Shown: positions 1 through 7,918, numbered from the stretch's first letter. The stretch: 35,752 nt of DNA from JBMNKL01 sp050261495 (GCA_050261495.1 JBLNDI010000053.1:1-35752), one strand, 5' to 3'. Made by a program: numbers and translations. Notes: generated by a model from the letters alone, not told the origin.

Positions 1-1409
1 ACCGAACTCGAAAGTACGGGGTCCATGGCGATTATATCTCCAAGCCTGAATAATTCCGGCATGCCATTTGCGCGAGGGCCTTGTCCGATTACCACGATTA
101 TTTCTCCAGGTTTGATTTTCCCAAGCTGCAGGCTATGTATCGCTTCACTTTCAGTTTCATAAACATGAACCTTTCCACGAATATGCATCATGTTCCGGTT
201 AATGGCGCTGTGCTTTACAACTGCTCCATCCGGTGCTATGTTCCCGCGCAGAATGGCAATGCCGCCGTCTTTCGAAAACGGATGGTCCCTGTCCGTTATT
301 ATGTCCCGGTAGGTTATGTTATAATTGGCAAGGTATCTCCTTTGATATTCGGATCTATGCTGTTTTGCCCATTCTTCAAGGTTCTCGCCCAATGTCTTTC
401 CGGTCACGGTAATGACGTCCAAATTCAGCAAATCCCTGATTTCAAGCATTAGCGAGGGTATGCCGCCCGCATACCAGAAATATTCCGTCGGGTATTTGCC
501 GGTGCTGAGCGTATTGGTCAGATAGGGCGTATTCTTGTGTATCCGGTCAAAATCCTCCAGGCTCAGATTGACCCCTGCTTCGCCGGCTGCAGCCATCAAA
601 TGGACAATTGCATTGGTCGATCCGCCGATAGCCGCATGCACGGTGATCGCATTTTCAAACGCTTTTTTTGTAAGGATATCGCCTGCGGTAATTCCTTCCT
701 TCAATAGCCGCAGCACCTGCCTGCCTGCTTCCCTTGCGGCACGCGCTATTGCATTATTGACGGCTGGTATCACCGCGGTTCCGGGCATTGCAAGTCCCAG
801 CGCTTCCGCCATGGCCTGCATTGTTCCCGCTGTCCCGAACTGCTGGCAAGCGCCCGCAGACGGGCATGCACCCATAGAAATGTTATTGAACTGTGTTTCT
901 GCATTTTGGCTGTCCTGCAGCTGGCGGCGCACTTCCCACATCTTGTCGCAACAGTCGAAAGAAGCGCCTGAAGTCATGCTGCCGCCAGGCATTATTACCG
1001 TTGGTATTTTAAGCCTGGCTGCAGCCATTATATGCGCAGGCATTGACTTGTCGCAGGACGACAGCAGCACTATGCCGTCACATGTTGTGGAACGGGCTTG
1101 TATTTCTATCATTGCAGCAATGAAATCGCGTGAAAGCAGTGAGTAATTGTTGCCCAGCGACCCCTGCGCTATGCCGTCGCACATATCAGTCACGACGAAG
1201 GTGCAGGGACGGCCGCCCGATTCCATCACGCCGTCGCGCACATGCGATGAAAGCTGCATCAGATGGCTGCTGCCCGGGTGGCTTTCCCCGTAGCTGCTTT
1301 GAATCATGATATGCGGCTTGGAGAGATCATTTTCGCTCCATCCCATGCCATAATGCAAACAGTCTGATTCCGCACTTGTTTCCCTGATTTTTTTGCTTTG
1401 ATTCATCAT
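1..1409 (-). CDS. IlvD/Edd-family sugar-acid dehydratase (3' end outside window)
   Basis: A reading frame of 469 codons runs off the left edge of the window; family members are about 550-600 residues, so roughly 100 residues are missing. The translation shows the three cysteine motifs expected of [2Fe-2S] dehydratases of the IlvD/Edd family: VTDMCDG near residue 70, SSCDKS near 115 and GACQQFGTAGTM near 185, as well as HAAIGGSTNAIVHL. It resembles the YjhG/YagF-like and pentonate/hexonate dehydratase branch more than biosynthetic dihydroxy-acid dehydratase, judged by eye. The family dehydrates aldonic acids to 2-keto-3-deoxy acids. KduD, KDG kinase and KDPG aldolase neighbours suggest it makes KDG or an isomer, but the substrate is not proven. 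The start is the first of two tandem ATGs; AGAGG lies about 13 bases upstream. It is the last visible gene of its transcription unit, 17 bases after kduD. Confidence 0.88.
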   Translation of the reverse strand, partial: MMNQSKKIRETSAESDCLHYGMGWSENDLSKPHIMIQSSYGESHPGSSHLMQLSSHVRDGVMESGGRPCTFVVTDMCDGIAQGSLGNNYSLLSRDFIAAMIEIQARSTTCDGIVLLSSCDKSMPAHIMAAARLKIPTVIMPGGSMTSGASFDCCDKMWEVRRQLQDSQNAETQFNNISMGACPSAGACQQFGTAGTMQAMAEALGLAMPGTAVIPAVNNAIARAAREAGRQVLRLLKEGITAGDILTKKAFENAITVHAAIGGSTNAIVHLMAAAGEAGVNLSLEDFDRIHKNTPYLTNTLSTGKYPTEYFWYAGGIPSLMLEIRDLLNLDVITVTGKTLGENLEEWAKQHRSEYQRRYLANYNITYRDIITDRDHPFSKDGGIAILRGNIAPDGAVVKHSAINRNMMHIRGKVHVYETESEAIHSLQLGKIKPGEIIVVIGQGPRANGMPELFRLGDIIAMDPVLSSS

Positions 1410-1426
1410 TTCCCGCTTTACCTCTT

Positions 1427-2185
1427 TTACCTTCCTAACCATCCGCCATCAACGGCAATTGTGAATCCATTTACATAATCCGACGCCCTACTGGCAAGAT
1501 ATATGGCTGTTCCCGCAATGTCCTCCGGTTTACCCCACCTGCCTGCCGGGATCCGGTCGGTTATTTCTTTGAAACGCTTTGCATCCGCCCTGAGCATCGC
1601 GGTATTGTTTGTTTCAATATAACCCGGGGCTATCGCATTGACCTGGATATTATACTTGGCCCACTCATTGGACAGCAGCATTGTCAGGCCCCTGACCCCG
1701 GACTTGGATGCGGTATATGACGGGATCCTGATTCCTCCCTGGAAGGATAACAACGACGCAATGTTGATGATTTTCCCGCCGCCCTGTTTTATCATCTGCC
1801 TGGCTACTGCCTGTGAAAGGAAGAATAATATCTTGAGATTAACATTGATAACATCATCCCAATCCTTTTCGGTAAAATTAATAGCATCTTCCCTGCGAAT
1901 GATGCCGGCGTTGTTTACCAGGATATCTATTCGTCCGAACTTCTGCATAGCCGCATCCACAACAGCATTAACAGATTCCATTTTTGAGAGATCTGCTTTT
2001 ATGCTTAGTATTTCCCTTCCTAATGCGCGGATTGCAGCTTCGGTTTCGCTGTTATCCGACCTGTGCACCGCGGCGATATCCGCCCCGGCTTCAGCCAGTC
2101 CAATCGCAATACCCTGCCCTATGCCGGTATTGCTTCCTGTTACAATCGCGACTTTGCCTGTTAAATCAAACATGTTCGTAGCCAT
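1427..2185 (-). CDS. kduD: 2-dehydro-3-deoxy-D-gluconate 5-dehydrogenase (SDR family)
   Basis: A 252-residue classical short-chain dehydrogenase. It has the NAD(P)-binding motif TGSNTGIGQG near residue 17, NNAGIIRREDA near 90, the catalytic Ser in NIASLLSFQGG, and YTASK supplying Tyr and Lys. The blocks NAGIIRREDA, FQGGIRIPSYTASKSG and YVNGFTIAVDGGWL are characteristic of KduD, which interconverts 2,5-diketo-3-deoxygluconate and KDG in pectin and uronate breakdown. Length and C-terminus are full. The start is ATG with GGAGG about 10 bases upstream. It lies between the second aldolase-VOC gene and the IlvD/Edd dehydratase on the same transcript, which fits a route that feeds KDG to the kinase encoded upstream. 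A related SDR specificity remains possible. Confidence 0.9.
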   Translation of the reverse strand: MATNMFDLTGKVAIVTGSNTGIGQGIAIGLAEAGADIAAVHRSDNSETEAAIRALGREILSIKADLSKMESVNAVVDAAMQKFGRIDILVNNAGIIRREDAINFTEKDWDDVINVNLKILFFLSQAVARQMIKQGGGKIINIASLLSFQGGIRIPSYTASKSGVRGLTMLLSNEWAKYNIQVNAIAPGYIETNNTAMLRADAKRFKEITDRIPAGRWGKPEDIAGTAIYLASRASDYVNGFTIAVDGGWLGR

Positions 2186-2290
2186 TTCATGCAGTCCTCC
2201 ATACTATATTTTTTAAATTAATGCACTCTGTTGCTTTTCCGGAGCTACAAATGTTCCGGGCATCCATGCTCCTCCAATGATCATTTCCGC

Positions 2291-3277
2291 TCAGGGCAGT
2301 TGTTTTTGCAAAAGGTGCATATTTATACCTCCGATCGGTTCTTTAAAATAAATTGTTTTTAGTTTCCCATCCCCGGAATAATCCGCCGTGTCCCAATCCA
2401 TCAATACACCCTGTGATTCAAAGTATGAAACCGCACGATGGACAAAATTGGTGCGCAACGCTACATGTCCGAATGAATCCGAAGCCGATTGTTTCAAAAT
2501 TTCGAAATGCTTATCGCAAAATATGGAGCCCTCTCCCTCATTCTCCGGAAAACCGAACAATGACGAAATAAAGGCGGAAACCGTCTTTGCGCTTTGAGCA
2601 TCCGGCATATTTATGCCTACATGCCCGAGCTCAAATCCTAAAATGCGAAGCACCGCCTCATGTGCTTTATGACTGATCTCATCAAACCCGCCCTTGTTTA
2701 TCAGTTCGGGAGGAGCAATCCATGTGCTGCCGCATGCAATTACATTAGGCAATACAAGGTATTCGTTTATGCTGTCCAAATGGATGCCGCTTATGCTTGT
2801 AGGCATAAAGCGAACGGTGGGAAACGGACCGAACATTGAATTTAGTGTAAGCGTACCGCCTGCGCTGTCGGCGGGAAAAAACTTCATTACATGAATGCCC
2901 ATATCCAGGGCATTACTTATCTCCGTAGGCGTGATGCAGCCAGGAATGATAGGTATGCCATGTTCCATGCAAAAGGCCGTGATGCGGGGATTAAATCCAG
3001 GAGTTACAACAAATTGTGCGCCGGCTTGTATCGCATCTTTTGCTTGATCCATTGTCAGTACCGTCCCCGCACCAACACACATCTCCGGCCTTTTTTCGCA
3101 AAGTATTCGTATGGCATCTATTGCAGCAGCAGTCCGCAACGTTACCTCTATAATCGGGATTCTTCCCTTTGCCAAAGCGTCGCCCAATGACAATGCATCC
3201 CTGCTGTCATCGATACTTACTATAGGTACAATGCCAATATCATAAATTGTCTTTAATATACCCTCGGAAAAATCCAT
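2291..3277 (-). CDS. KDPG/KHG aldolase-like protein fused to VOC domain, divergent paralogue
   Basis: A protein of 328 residues with two parts: a class I KDPG/KHG aldolase barrel (about 1-210) and a C-terminal VOC/glyoxalase-like domain (about 215-326, starting at GHVGI). Catalytic residues are kept: Glu44 and Arg48 in EVTLRT and the Schiff-base Lys132 in MKFFPA. Both glycine-rich loops that hold the substrate phosphate are changed. Where the sister gene at 4485-5462 reads PTGGIN, this one reads PTSISGIH, two residues longer, and CGGSW has become CGSTW. I infer a different, perhaps non-phosphorylated, substrate such as KDG or 4-hydroxy-2-oxoglutarate. It is the first gene of a unit with its own consensus promoter, followed by kduD and the dehydratase. 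Confidence 0.85.
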   Translation of the reverse strand: MDFSEGILKTIYDIGIVPIVSIDDSRDALSLGDALAKGRIPIIEVTLRTAAAIDAIRILCEKRPEMCVGAGTVLTMDQAKDAIQAGAQFVVTPGFNPRITAFCMEHGIPIIPGCITPTEISNALDMGIHVMKFFPADSAGGTLTLNSMFGPFPTVRFMPTSISGIHLDSINEYLVLPNVIACGSTWIAPPELINKGGFDEISHKAHEAVLRILGFELGHVGINMPDAQSAKTVSAFISSLFGFPENEGEGSIFCDKHFEILKQSASDSFGHVALRTNFVHRAVSYFESQGVLMDWDTADYSGDGKLKTIYFKEPIGGINMHLLQKQLP

Positions 3278-3330
3278 TGACTCTTAAAACTCCTTGTAAT
3301 TATAATTGAATGACCATTACGTTAAGACTA

Positions 3331-3366
3331 TTCTGTAGTATGAAATGTCGTTTTGCACTGTGAAAC
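3331..3366 (-). promoter_or_regulatory. Putative tandem operator, second kdg transcription unit
   Basis: Two related 15-base sites start exactly 20 bp apart at 3331 (TTCTGTAGTATGAAA) and 3351 (TTTTGCACTGTGAAA) and match at 11 of 15 positions. They lie just downstream of the -10 element at 3375-3380, where a bound repressor would block transcription. The first resembles the operator pair at 5476-5512 in front of the other unit, with one extra base in the spacer. TTTC-spacer-GAAA sites are typical of IclR-family sugar-acid regulators, but no such regulator gene is visible here. Confidence 0.5.
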
Positions 3367-3374
3367 TTAAATTA

Positions 3375-3403
3375 ATTATAATACTTTTATTAAAATTTGT
3401 CAA
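3375..3403 (-). promoter_or_regulatory. Consensus sigma-A promoter, second kdg unit
   Basis: Read on the minus strand, TTGACA (3398-3403) and TATAAT (3375-3380) are separated by exactly 17 bases. This is a perfect match to the housekeeping promoter. It drives the aldolase-VOC paralogue, kduD and the dehydratase. Confidence 0.85.
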
Positions 3404-3459
3404 TAAGCTGTAACGAACAAATTGCCTTTATCGGTTGTGCTTACCCTGAGAATTAACAA

Positions 3460-4482
3460 TTACCTTTGAACCCGGCCGGAAGCGTCGCCCTGGGCAAGCT
3501 TGACAACTTCATCCACGGTGACAAGGTTGAAGTCTCCTATGATCGTATGCTTCAGGCAGCTTGCCGCAACGGCAAATTCCAGCGCATCCTGCGGTTCCTT
3601 CCCTGCAAGCAGGGAATAGATCAGACCTGCCCCAAAGCTGTCCCCGCCGCCTACACGGTCAACAATATGGATGCTATATGATTTTGAGAAATAAAATTCC
3701 TTCCCGTCGAAAAGCATTCCTGCCCAGTTATTATCATTTGCCGTAATTGAAGTTCGAAGCGTAATGGCTACCTTTTTAAAATCGAATTTTTCCGCGAGTT
3801 TTTTAGCTACGTCCTTATACCCTTCTTTTGAAAGCTTTCCTTCAATAATGTTTGTATTATCCGCCCAGATGCCGAATACATCCCCGGCATCCTCTTCATT
3901 GGCTATGCATACATCCACATATTCCATAAGTCCTGTCATTACTTGTCTTGCTTTTTCGCGGCTCCAGAGATTTTTACGGTAGTTCAGGTCGCAGCTGACT
4001 GTAATATTTCGCTTTTTTGCCGTCTTGCAGGCATCAAGGCATATGCTTGCCACATTGTCGCCCAGGGCTGGAGTAATTCCTGTGAAATGGAACCAATCTG
4101 CGCTATCAAATATCCTTTCCCAATCAAACTCCCCAGGCGAGGACATTGCAAAGGCTGAGTGCGCGCGGTCGTAAATTACTTTGGAAGGACGTTGGGAGGC
4201 ACCCTTTTCCAGGAAATAGATTCCAAGGCGTTCCCCTCCTCTTACGATATATTCCGTATGTACGCCGAGCTTTCTAAGAGAATTGACCGCTGCCTGCCCT
4301 ATCTGATTGTCCGGAATTTTTGTGACATAGTATACGTCCATCCCGTAATTCGCCAGCGATACCGCCACATTGGCCTCCCCGCCGCCATAAACAACTTCAA
4401 ACTTGTCCGCCTGGATAAACCGGTTATAGCCTTCCGGCGACAATCTAAGCATTATTTCTCCCAATGTAACTACTTTTGCCAT
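3460..4482 (-). CDS. kdgK: 2-keto-3-deoxygluconate kinase (PfkB/ribokinase family)
   Basis: A 340-residue PfkB-family sugar kinase. The N-terminal substrate-binding motif GGGEANVAVSLANYG is near residues 33-47, and the C-terminal ATP and anion-hole motif DRVGGGDSFGAGL contains the catalytic Asp. Overall layout matches 2-keto-3-deoxygluconate kinase, which makes KDPG from KDG and ATP in the cytoplasm. The start ATG is 2 bases after the stop of the first aldolase-VOC gene, and its ribosome site (GGAGGGAGT) lies inside the end of that gene, so the two are translationally coupled and form a kinase-aldolase pair. I saw no convincing terminator after it, so read-through into the second unit is possible. 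Another PfkB sugar specificity cannot be excluded from sequence alone. Confidence 0.88.
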   Translation of the reverse strand: MAKVVTLGEIMLRLSPEGYNRFIQADKFEVVYGGGEANVAVSLANYGMDVYYVTKIPDNQIGQAAVNSLRKLGVHTEYIVRGGERLGIYFLEKGASQRPSKVIYDRAHSAFAMSSPGEFDWERIFDSADWFHFTGITPALGDNVASICLDACKTAKKRNITVSCDLNYRKNLWSREKARQVMTGLMEYVDVCIANEEDAGDVFGIWADNTNIIEGKLSKEGYKDVAKKLAEKFDFKKVAITLRTSITANDNNWAGMLFDGKEFYFSKSYSIHIVDRVGGGDSFGAGLIYSLLAGKEPQDALEFAVAASCLKHTIIGDFNLVTVDEVVKLAQGDASGRVQR

Positions 4483-4484
4483 GT

Positions 4485-5462
4485 CTAATTACTCCCTCCG
4501 CTTTTTTGGACAAGATGAACGGCAAATCCTCCGAACTCCTCCTCGAAATAAACGGCCTTGAGTTCTCCTCCGGCAGTGGTTTTGGCATTTTCCAGATCCA
4601 TCTTGTACTTGCGCGACTGAAAATATGCGACGGCTCTTTTTACATTGTTTGTCCCTATTGCTATATGACCGTTTCTTCCCCTTGACGGCTGCTTCACAAC
4701 CTCAATCATATTATCGGCCATAAAAGACGTGTTTCCTTCCTTGAATTGCAAACCGAAAGCTGCGCCGAACAGTTCGGCGATTTTTGCCGCTTCTTCCGGA
4801 TCTTTGCTGTTAATCCCGACGTGTTCCAGTTGAAATCCCAACATCAATTTAACCGCTTTTTGCGTGAGAGCGGTAATTTTATCAAATTCGCCCGCCTTTA
4901 TCATTTCTTCGCTTGCTATCCAGCTTCCGCCGCAAGCTAAAACGCTCGGACAGGACAAGTAATCGTTAAGGTTCTTTTCATTAATGCCGCCCGTAGGGAT
5001 AAACCTGACATCGGAAAACGGCGCCGAGATAGCCTTTATCGTCTTCACGCCTCCCAATGCCTCGGCCGGGAAGAATTTCACAACCGAAATCCCCATGCTG
5101 AGCGCCTTTTCAATATCCGACGGGTTCGAACATCCGGGAATGATGGTTGCCTTTCGCTCTAAGCAGTATTTAACTACTTCAGGATTTAACCCCGGACTGA
5201 CGATAAACCTGGCTCCTGCATCAATTGCGCTCTTTGCCTGTTCAATCGTCAAGACCGTTCCGGCGCCCAAAAGCATGCCGGGCATCGATGATGCCACGCG
5301 CCTGATGGCTTCTTCCGCCTGCAATGTCCGATATGTAATCTCCATGCAGGGAAGTCCGCCGTCAGCCAAAGCCCGGGCTAAAGGTACGGCTTTATCAGCG
5401 TCTTCAATTTTTACTACGGGAATTATTCCTAATTCTGACAAGCGATTGTGGATTTCATTCAT
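4485..5462 (-). CDS. KDPG/KHG aldolase fused to C-terminal VOC domain
   Basis: A protein of 325 residues. Residues about 1-205 form a KDPG/KHG aldolase with the catalytic Glu41 and Arg45 (EITYRT), Schiff-base Lys129 (VVKFFPAE) and intact phosphate-binding loops PTGGI (156-160) and CGGSW. It should cleave KDPG to pyruvate and glyceraldehyde-3-phosphate. Residues about 212-322 form a VOC/glyoxalase-like domain (EHVGI, MIEVVKQ, GHIAIGT, FAVHLVQ) with potential metal-binding His and Glu residues. Stand-alone Eda proteins are only about 210 residues, so the extra domain is real and occurs in both paralogues here. Its role is unknown to me; handling a reactive aldehyde product or epimerising the sugar acid are guesses. 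It leads the unit with kdgK, behind a perfect promoter and twin operators. Confidence 0.9.
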   Translation of the reverse strand: MNEIHNRLSELGIIPVVKIEDADKAVPLARALADGGLPCMEITYRTLQAEEAIRRVASSMPGMLLGAGTVLTIEQAKSAIDAGARFIVSPGLNPEVVKYCLERKATIIPGCSNPSDIEKALSMGISVVKFFPAEALGGVKTIKAISAPFSDVRFIPTGGINEKNLNDYLSCPSVLACGGSWIASEEMIKAGEFDKITALTQKAVKLMLGFQLEHVGINSKDPEEAAKIAELFGAAFGLQFKEGNTSFMADNMIEVVKQPSRGRNGHIAIGTNNVKRAVAYFQSRKYKMDLENAKTTAGGELKAVYFEEEFGGFAVHLVQKSGGSN

Positions 5463-5475
5463 TGCAAATCACCTG

Positions 5476-5512
5476 TTTCGTATAATGAAATGCTGATTCG
5501 TATTATGGAATG
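5476..5512 (-). promoter_or_regulatory. Putative tandem operator, first kdg transcription unit
   Basis: Two 16-base direct repeats, TTCGTATAATGAAATG at 5477 and TTCGTATTATGGAATG at 5497, match at 14 of 16 positions and start 20 bp apart, about two helical turns. The first is also an interrupted palindrome (TTTC, 7 bases, GAAA). They fill the space between the -10 element (5518-5523) and the aldolase start. This suits repression by a tetrameric regulator such as an IclR-family protein, which is an inference. Confidence 0.6.
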
Positions 5513-5517
5513 ATTTA

Positions 5518-5546
5518 ATTATATAGGATTTTTTTTTGGATGTCAA
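5518..5546 (-). promoter_or_regulatory. Consensus sigma-A promoter, first kdg unit
   Basis: On the minus strand TTGACA (5541-5546), a 17-base spacer containing nine consecutive A residues, and TATAAT (5518-5523). All 12 key bases match the consensus. It drives the aldolase-VOC gene and kdgK, directly upstream of the twin operators. Confidence 0.87.
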
Positions 5547-5582
5547 TAGCAAAATGTCACGCCGGGAAATAGTGATCTGCAT

Positions 5583-5633
5583 AAAAGAAAAAAGGTTATT
5601 GTACGTTTTCACAAGGGGTTGTACAATAACCTT
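5583..5633 (-). terminator. Intrinsic terminator of rho
   Basis: An inverted repeat of 13 bp (5592-5604 with 5621-5633, loop of 16) is followed on the minus strand by a T-rich tract (TTTTTTCTTTT). It lies just after the rho stop codon and separates rho from the kdg genes. Confidence 0.88.
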
Positions 5634-5650
5634 GCAAAGAAATCCTATCT

Positions 5651-7681
5651 TTATTTGTCTATGAACGCCCTGTTTATGCTGTTGACAAATTCTTCATTCG
5701 ATTTGGTCTGCATCAGCTTGTTAAGTATCATCTCAGTTACGTCCGCAGCGCCGAGATTGCTCATAGCTTTGCGTATAGCCCAGATGCTTTCCATTTCCTT
5801 CTGGTTCAAAAGAAGTTCTTCCCTCCTGGTACCCGATCTGTTTATATCTATGGCCGGGAATATACGTTTCTCGGACAATTTCCTGTCGAGATGTATTTCC
5901 ATGTTGCCGGTACCCTTGAACTCTTCATAAATAACGTCATCCATCCTGCTTCCCGTCTCTATCAGGGCTGTGGCAATGATTGTCAGGCTGCCGCCGTTTT
6001 CTATGTTGCGCGCCGAACCGAAAAACCGTTTTGGGCTATGAAGCGCTCCGGGGTCAAGGCCGCCCGACAGCGTCCTGCCTGTCGGTGGAATTGTAAGGTT
6101 GTAGGCTCTTGCGAGCCTGGTGATGCTATCCAACAGGATAACAACGTCTCTTTTTTGCTCAACCAGTCTCTGCGCCCTCTCCAATACCATCTCGGCCACT
6201 TTTATGTGGTGCTCGGGAACCTTGTCGAAAGTTGAATATATAATTTCGCCCTTTATGGAGCGCTGCATGTCGGTAACTTCCTCGGGCCGCTCATCAATTA
6301 ACAGTACAATCAGTTCAATTTCAGGGTAATTCTTTGTTATCGCATTTGCAATTTTCTTCAGCAAAATTGTCTTGCCGGCCTTCGGGGGCGAAACAATCAT
6401 GCCTCTCTGCCCTCTCCCTATGGGAGCGATCAGGTCGATGAGCCTTGTTGAAAGCTCCTTCGGCTCTGTTTCAAGCGTTATGCGCTGGTTGGGAAATATC
6501 GGCGTCAGGTATTCAAACGGGATTCTCCTGGAAGCCACTTCGGGCGAATCTCCGTTAACGGATTGCACGTAAAGAAGCGCCTGGAATTTCTCGCCTTCCT
6601 TTGGTATCCTGCCCTTGCCCTTTATCTTGTCTCCGGTTTTCAGGCCAAATCTCCTTATTTGTGAAGGAGACACATAAACATCCCTTGTTCCCGAAAGAAA
6701 GTTATCGCTTCTAAGAAAGCCATATCCGTCGGGCAATACCTCGAGCACCCCTTCAACGGGGTCATCGCTCTCGATTTTTTCAAGCCCGTTTTGCTGGTAT
6801 GGTCTCTCCTGCTGATTCGTCCAGTAATCTCTTCTCTGCTGTGCATCGTAATGCCTGTAGGGCGGTTTTTCATCCGTTCTTGCCGCTTCTGCGGCTTTTC
6901 CGTTTTCGGTCTTTTCTTCCTCGGTTTTCTTATCCTCGGTTTTACCGTCCTCGGCCTTGTATTCAGTTTCATCCTCTTTCTTTTCCTCGGCCCTGCCGTC
7001 GGCAGCTTCCTTCTCCTCGTCACCTGCCACGGTTTGCTCCGCGGCCGCATCCTCGGATTTTTTCGGTCTGCCTCTTCTTGATTTTTTCAATGCGGCAGGC
7101 TGCTCGCCTTCAATTGCTTTTTCCGGCGCCGCAAGCCCGCTCTCGGGATACGGGACCCTCTTGTCCGGCTGGAAGGCTTCCCCTTCTGCCGCTTCCCCGG
7201 CCTCTTCCGCTTTTGCCGCACTTTCGGCCGCGTCCCCGGTTTCCTTCGTTTCCCCTGGTTCTTCAGTCCTTGCAGTTTCTCCTTTTTCCATGTAAATACC
7301 CGTTTCCCCGGAAGTATCTGTTTTATCTTCATCTGCGGGAACTTCGCCGGTTCCGGCAGCGCTTTTTGCTTTTCTGCCGCGCTTCTTTGGCTGCGCTGCG
7401 GCTTCAGAAGAAATTTCAGCGGTTTCCCCGATATTTTCCTCGGCTTCCGCCTTTTTCGGCTTTCTGCCTCTCCTGGATTTTACCTGGGTGTCGCCTGCTT
7501 CCGCATCCGTCCCGCCCTGCGCATTATCGCCGGATTTTTTTGCGCTTGCGGCCCGCCCGGCTGCATGAATCTTCTCGATCAGCTCTTCCTTGGTTTTATT
7601 TTTAATGCCTCTTATTCCCATCATTTTTGCTATATACTGCAAATCTTCTATAGATTTCACAGCAAGATTAACTTCCTCCAT
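5651..7681 (-). CDS. rho: Transcription termination factor Rho with long charged insert
   Basis: Rho, 676 residues from the chosen ATG. Order of parts: Rho N-terminal SAP-like helices (about 1-45), a low-complexity E/K/A-rich insert (about 46-300), the cold-shock-like RNA-binding domain (about 308-380, DGYGFLRS and DVYVSPSQIRRF), and the hexameric RecA-like ATPase with Walker A PPKAGKT (432-438), Walker B VVILLDS (about 513-519) and the GGLDPGALHSPKRFFGSARN block. Typical Rho is about 420 residues, so the insert adds about 250; it carries three AT-hook-like R-G-R motifs near 70, 99 and 201. The start is chosen because AGGTGG lies 8 bases before ATG 7681; the frame is open to a TTG at 7792 with a weaker site. 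The gene stands alone with its own promoter, long leader and terminator. Confidence 0.96.
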   Translation of the reverse strand: MEEVNLAVKSIEDLQYIAKMMGIRGIKNKTKEELIEKIHAAGRAASAKKSGDNAQGGTDAEAGDTQVKSRRGRKPKKAEAEENIGETAEISSEAAAQPKKRGRKAKSAAGTGEVPADEDKTDTSGETGIYMEKGETARTEEPGETKETGDAAESAAKAEEAGEAAEGEAFQPDKRVPYPESGLAAPEKAIEGEQPAALKKSRRGRPKKSEDAAAEQTVAGDEEKEAADGRAEEKKEDETEYKAEDGKTEDKKTEEEKTENGKAAEAARTDEKPPYRHYDAQQRRDYWTNQQERPYQQNGLEKIESDDPVEGVLEVLPDGYGFLRSDNFLSGTRDVYVSPSQIRRFGLKTGDKIKGKGRIPKEGEKFQALLYVQSVNGDSPEVASRRIPFEYLTPIFPNQRITLETEPKELSTRLIDLIAPIGRGQRGMIVSPPKAGKTILLKKIANAITKNYPEIELIVLLIDERPEEVTDMQRSIKGEIIYSTFDKVPEHHIKVAEMVLERAQRLVEQKRDVVILLDSITRLARAYNLTIPPTGRTLSGGLDPGALHSPKRFFGSARNIENGGSLTIIATALIETGSRMDDVIYEEFKGTGNMEIHLDRKLSEKRIFPAIDINRSGTRREELLLNQKEMESIWAIRKAMSNLGAADVTEMILNKLMQTKSNEEFVNSINRAFIDK

Positions 7682-7888
7682 AATCCACCACCTGTTAACA
7701 AAATGTTTATCAGTATGCAGCCTGGCATCCTTTCGAATATCTGCACGTTTTAAGCCTTTGGATATATCCGAAGAAATCAGGCCGGCTATCAATCACGCCC
7801 CGGCTCTTTCCACTCCTCAATTATAAACTTACTCAAGTTTTATTGGGAAAAGCTAATCAATAGATTTAATTCATAGCATTACCTGGTT

Positions 7889-7918
7889 ATTATAGCACCC
7901 AAAATATACAATTGTCAA
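7889..7918 (-). promoter_or_regulatory. Promoter of rho and its long leader
   Basis: Minus-strand TTGACA (7913-7918), 18-base spacer, TATAAT (7889-7894). Predicted transcription starts near 7882, which leaves a leader of about 200 nt before the rho start at 7681. Rho genes in other bacteria are autoregulated in their leaders, so such a role is plausible here. I see no separate gene or other clear element between 7682 and 7972. Confidence 0.8.

Noticed and set aside
535..1146. Plus-strand open frame of 203 codons
   Set aside because: It is opposite the conserved dehydratase, whose three cysteine motifs make the minus strand the real coding strand.
6799..7605. Long plus-strand open frame of 268 codons opposite rho
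   Set aside because: It mirrors the low-complexity charged insert of rho, is Arg/Pro/Leu-rich without any domain, and has no ribosome site; it is an antisense shadow.
7682..7792. Extended Rho start (TTG 7792)
   Set aside because: The ATG at 7681 has a much better ribosome site and coincides with the beginning of the Rho N-terminal domain.
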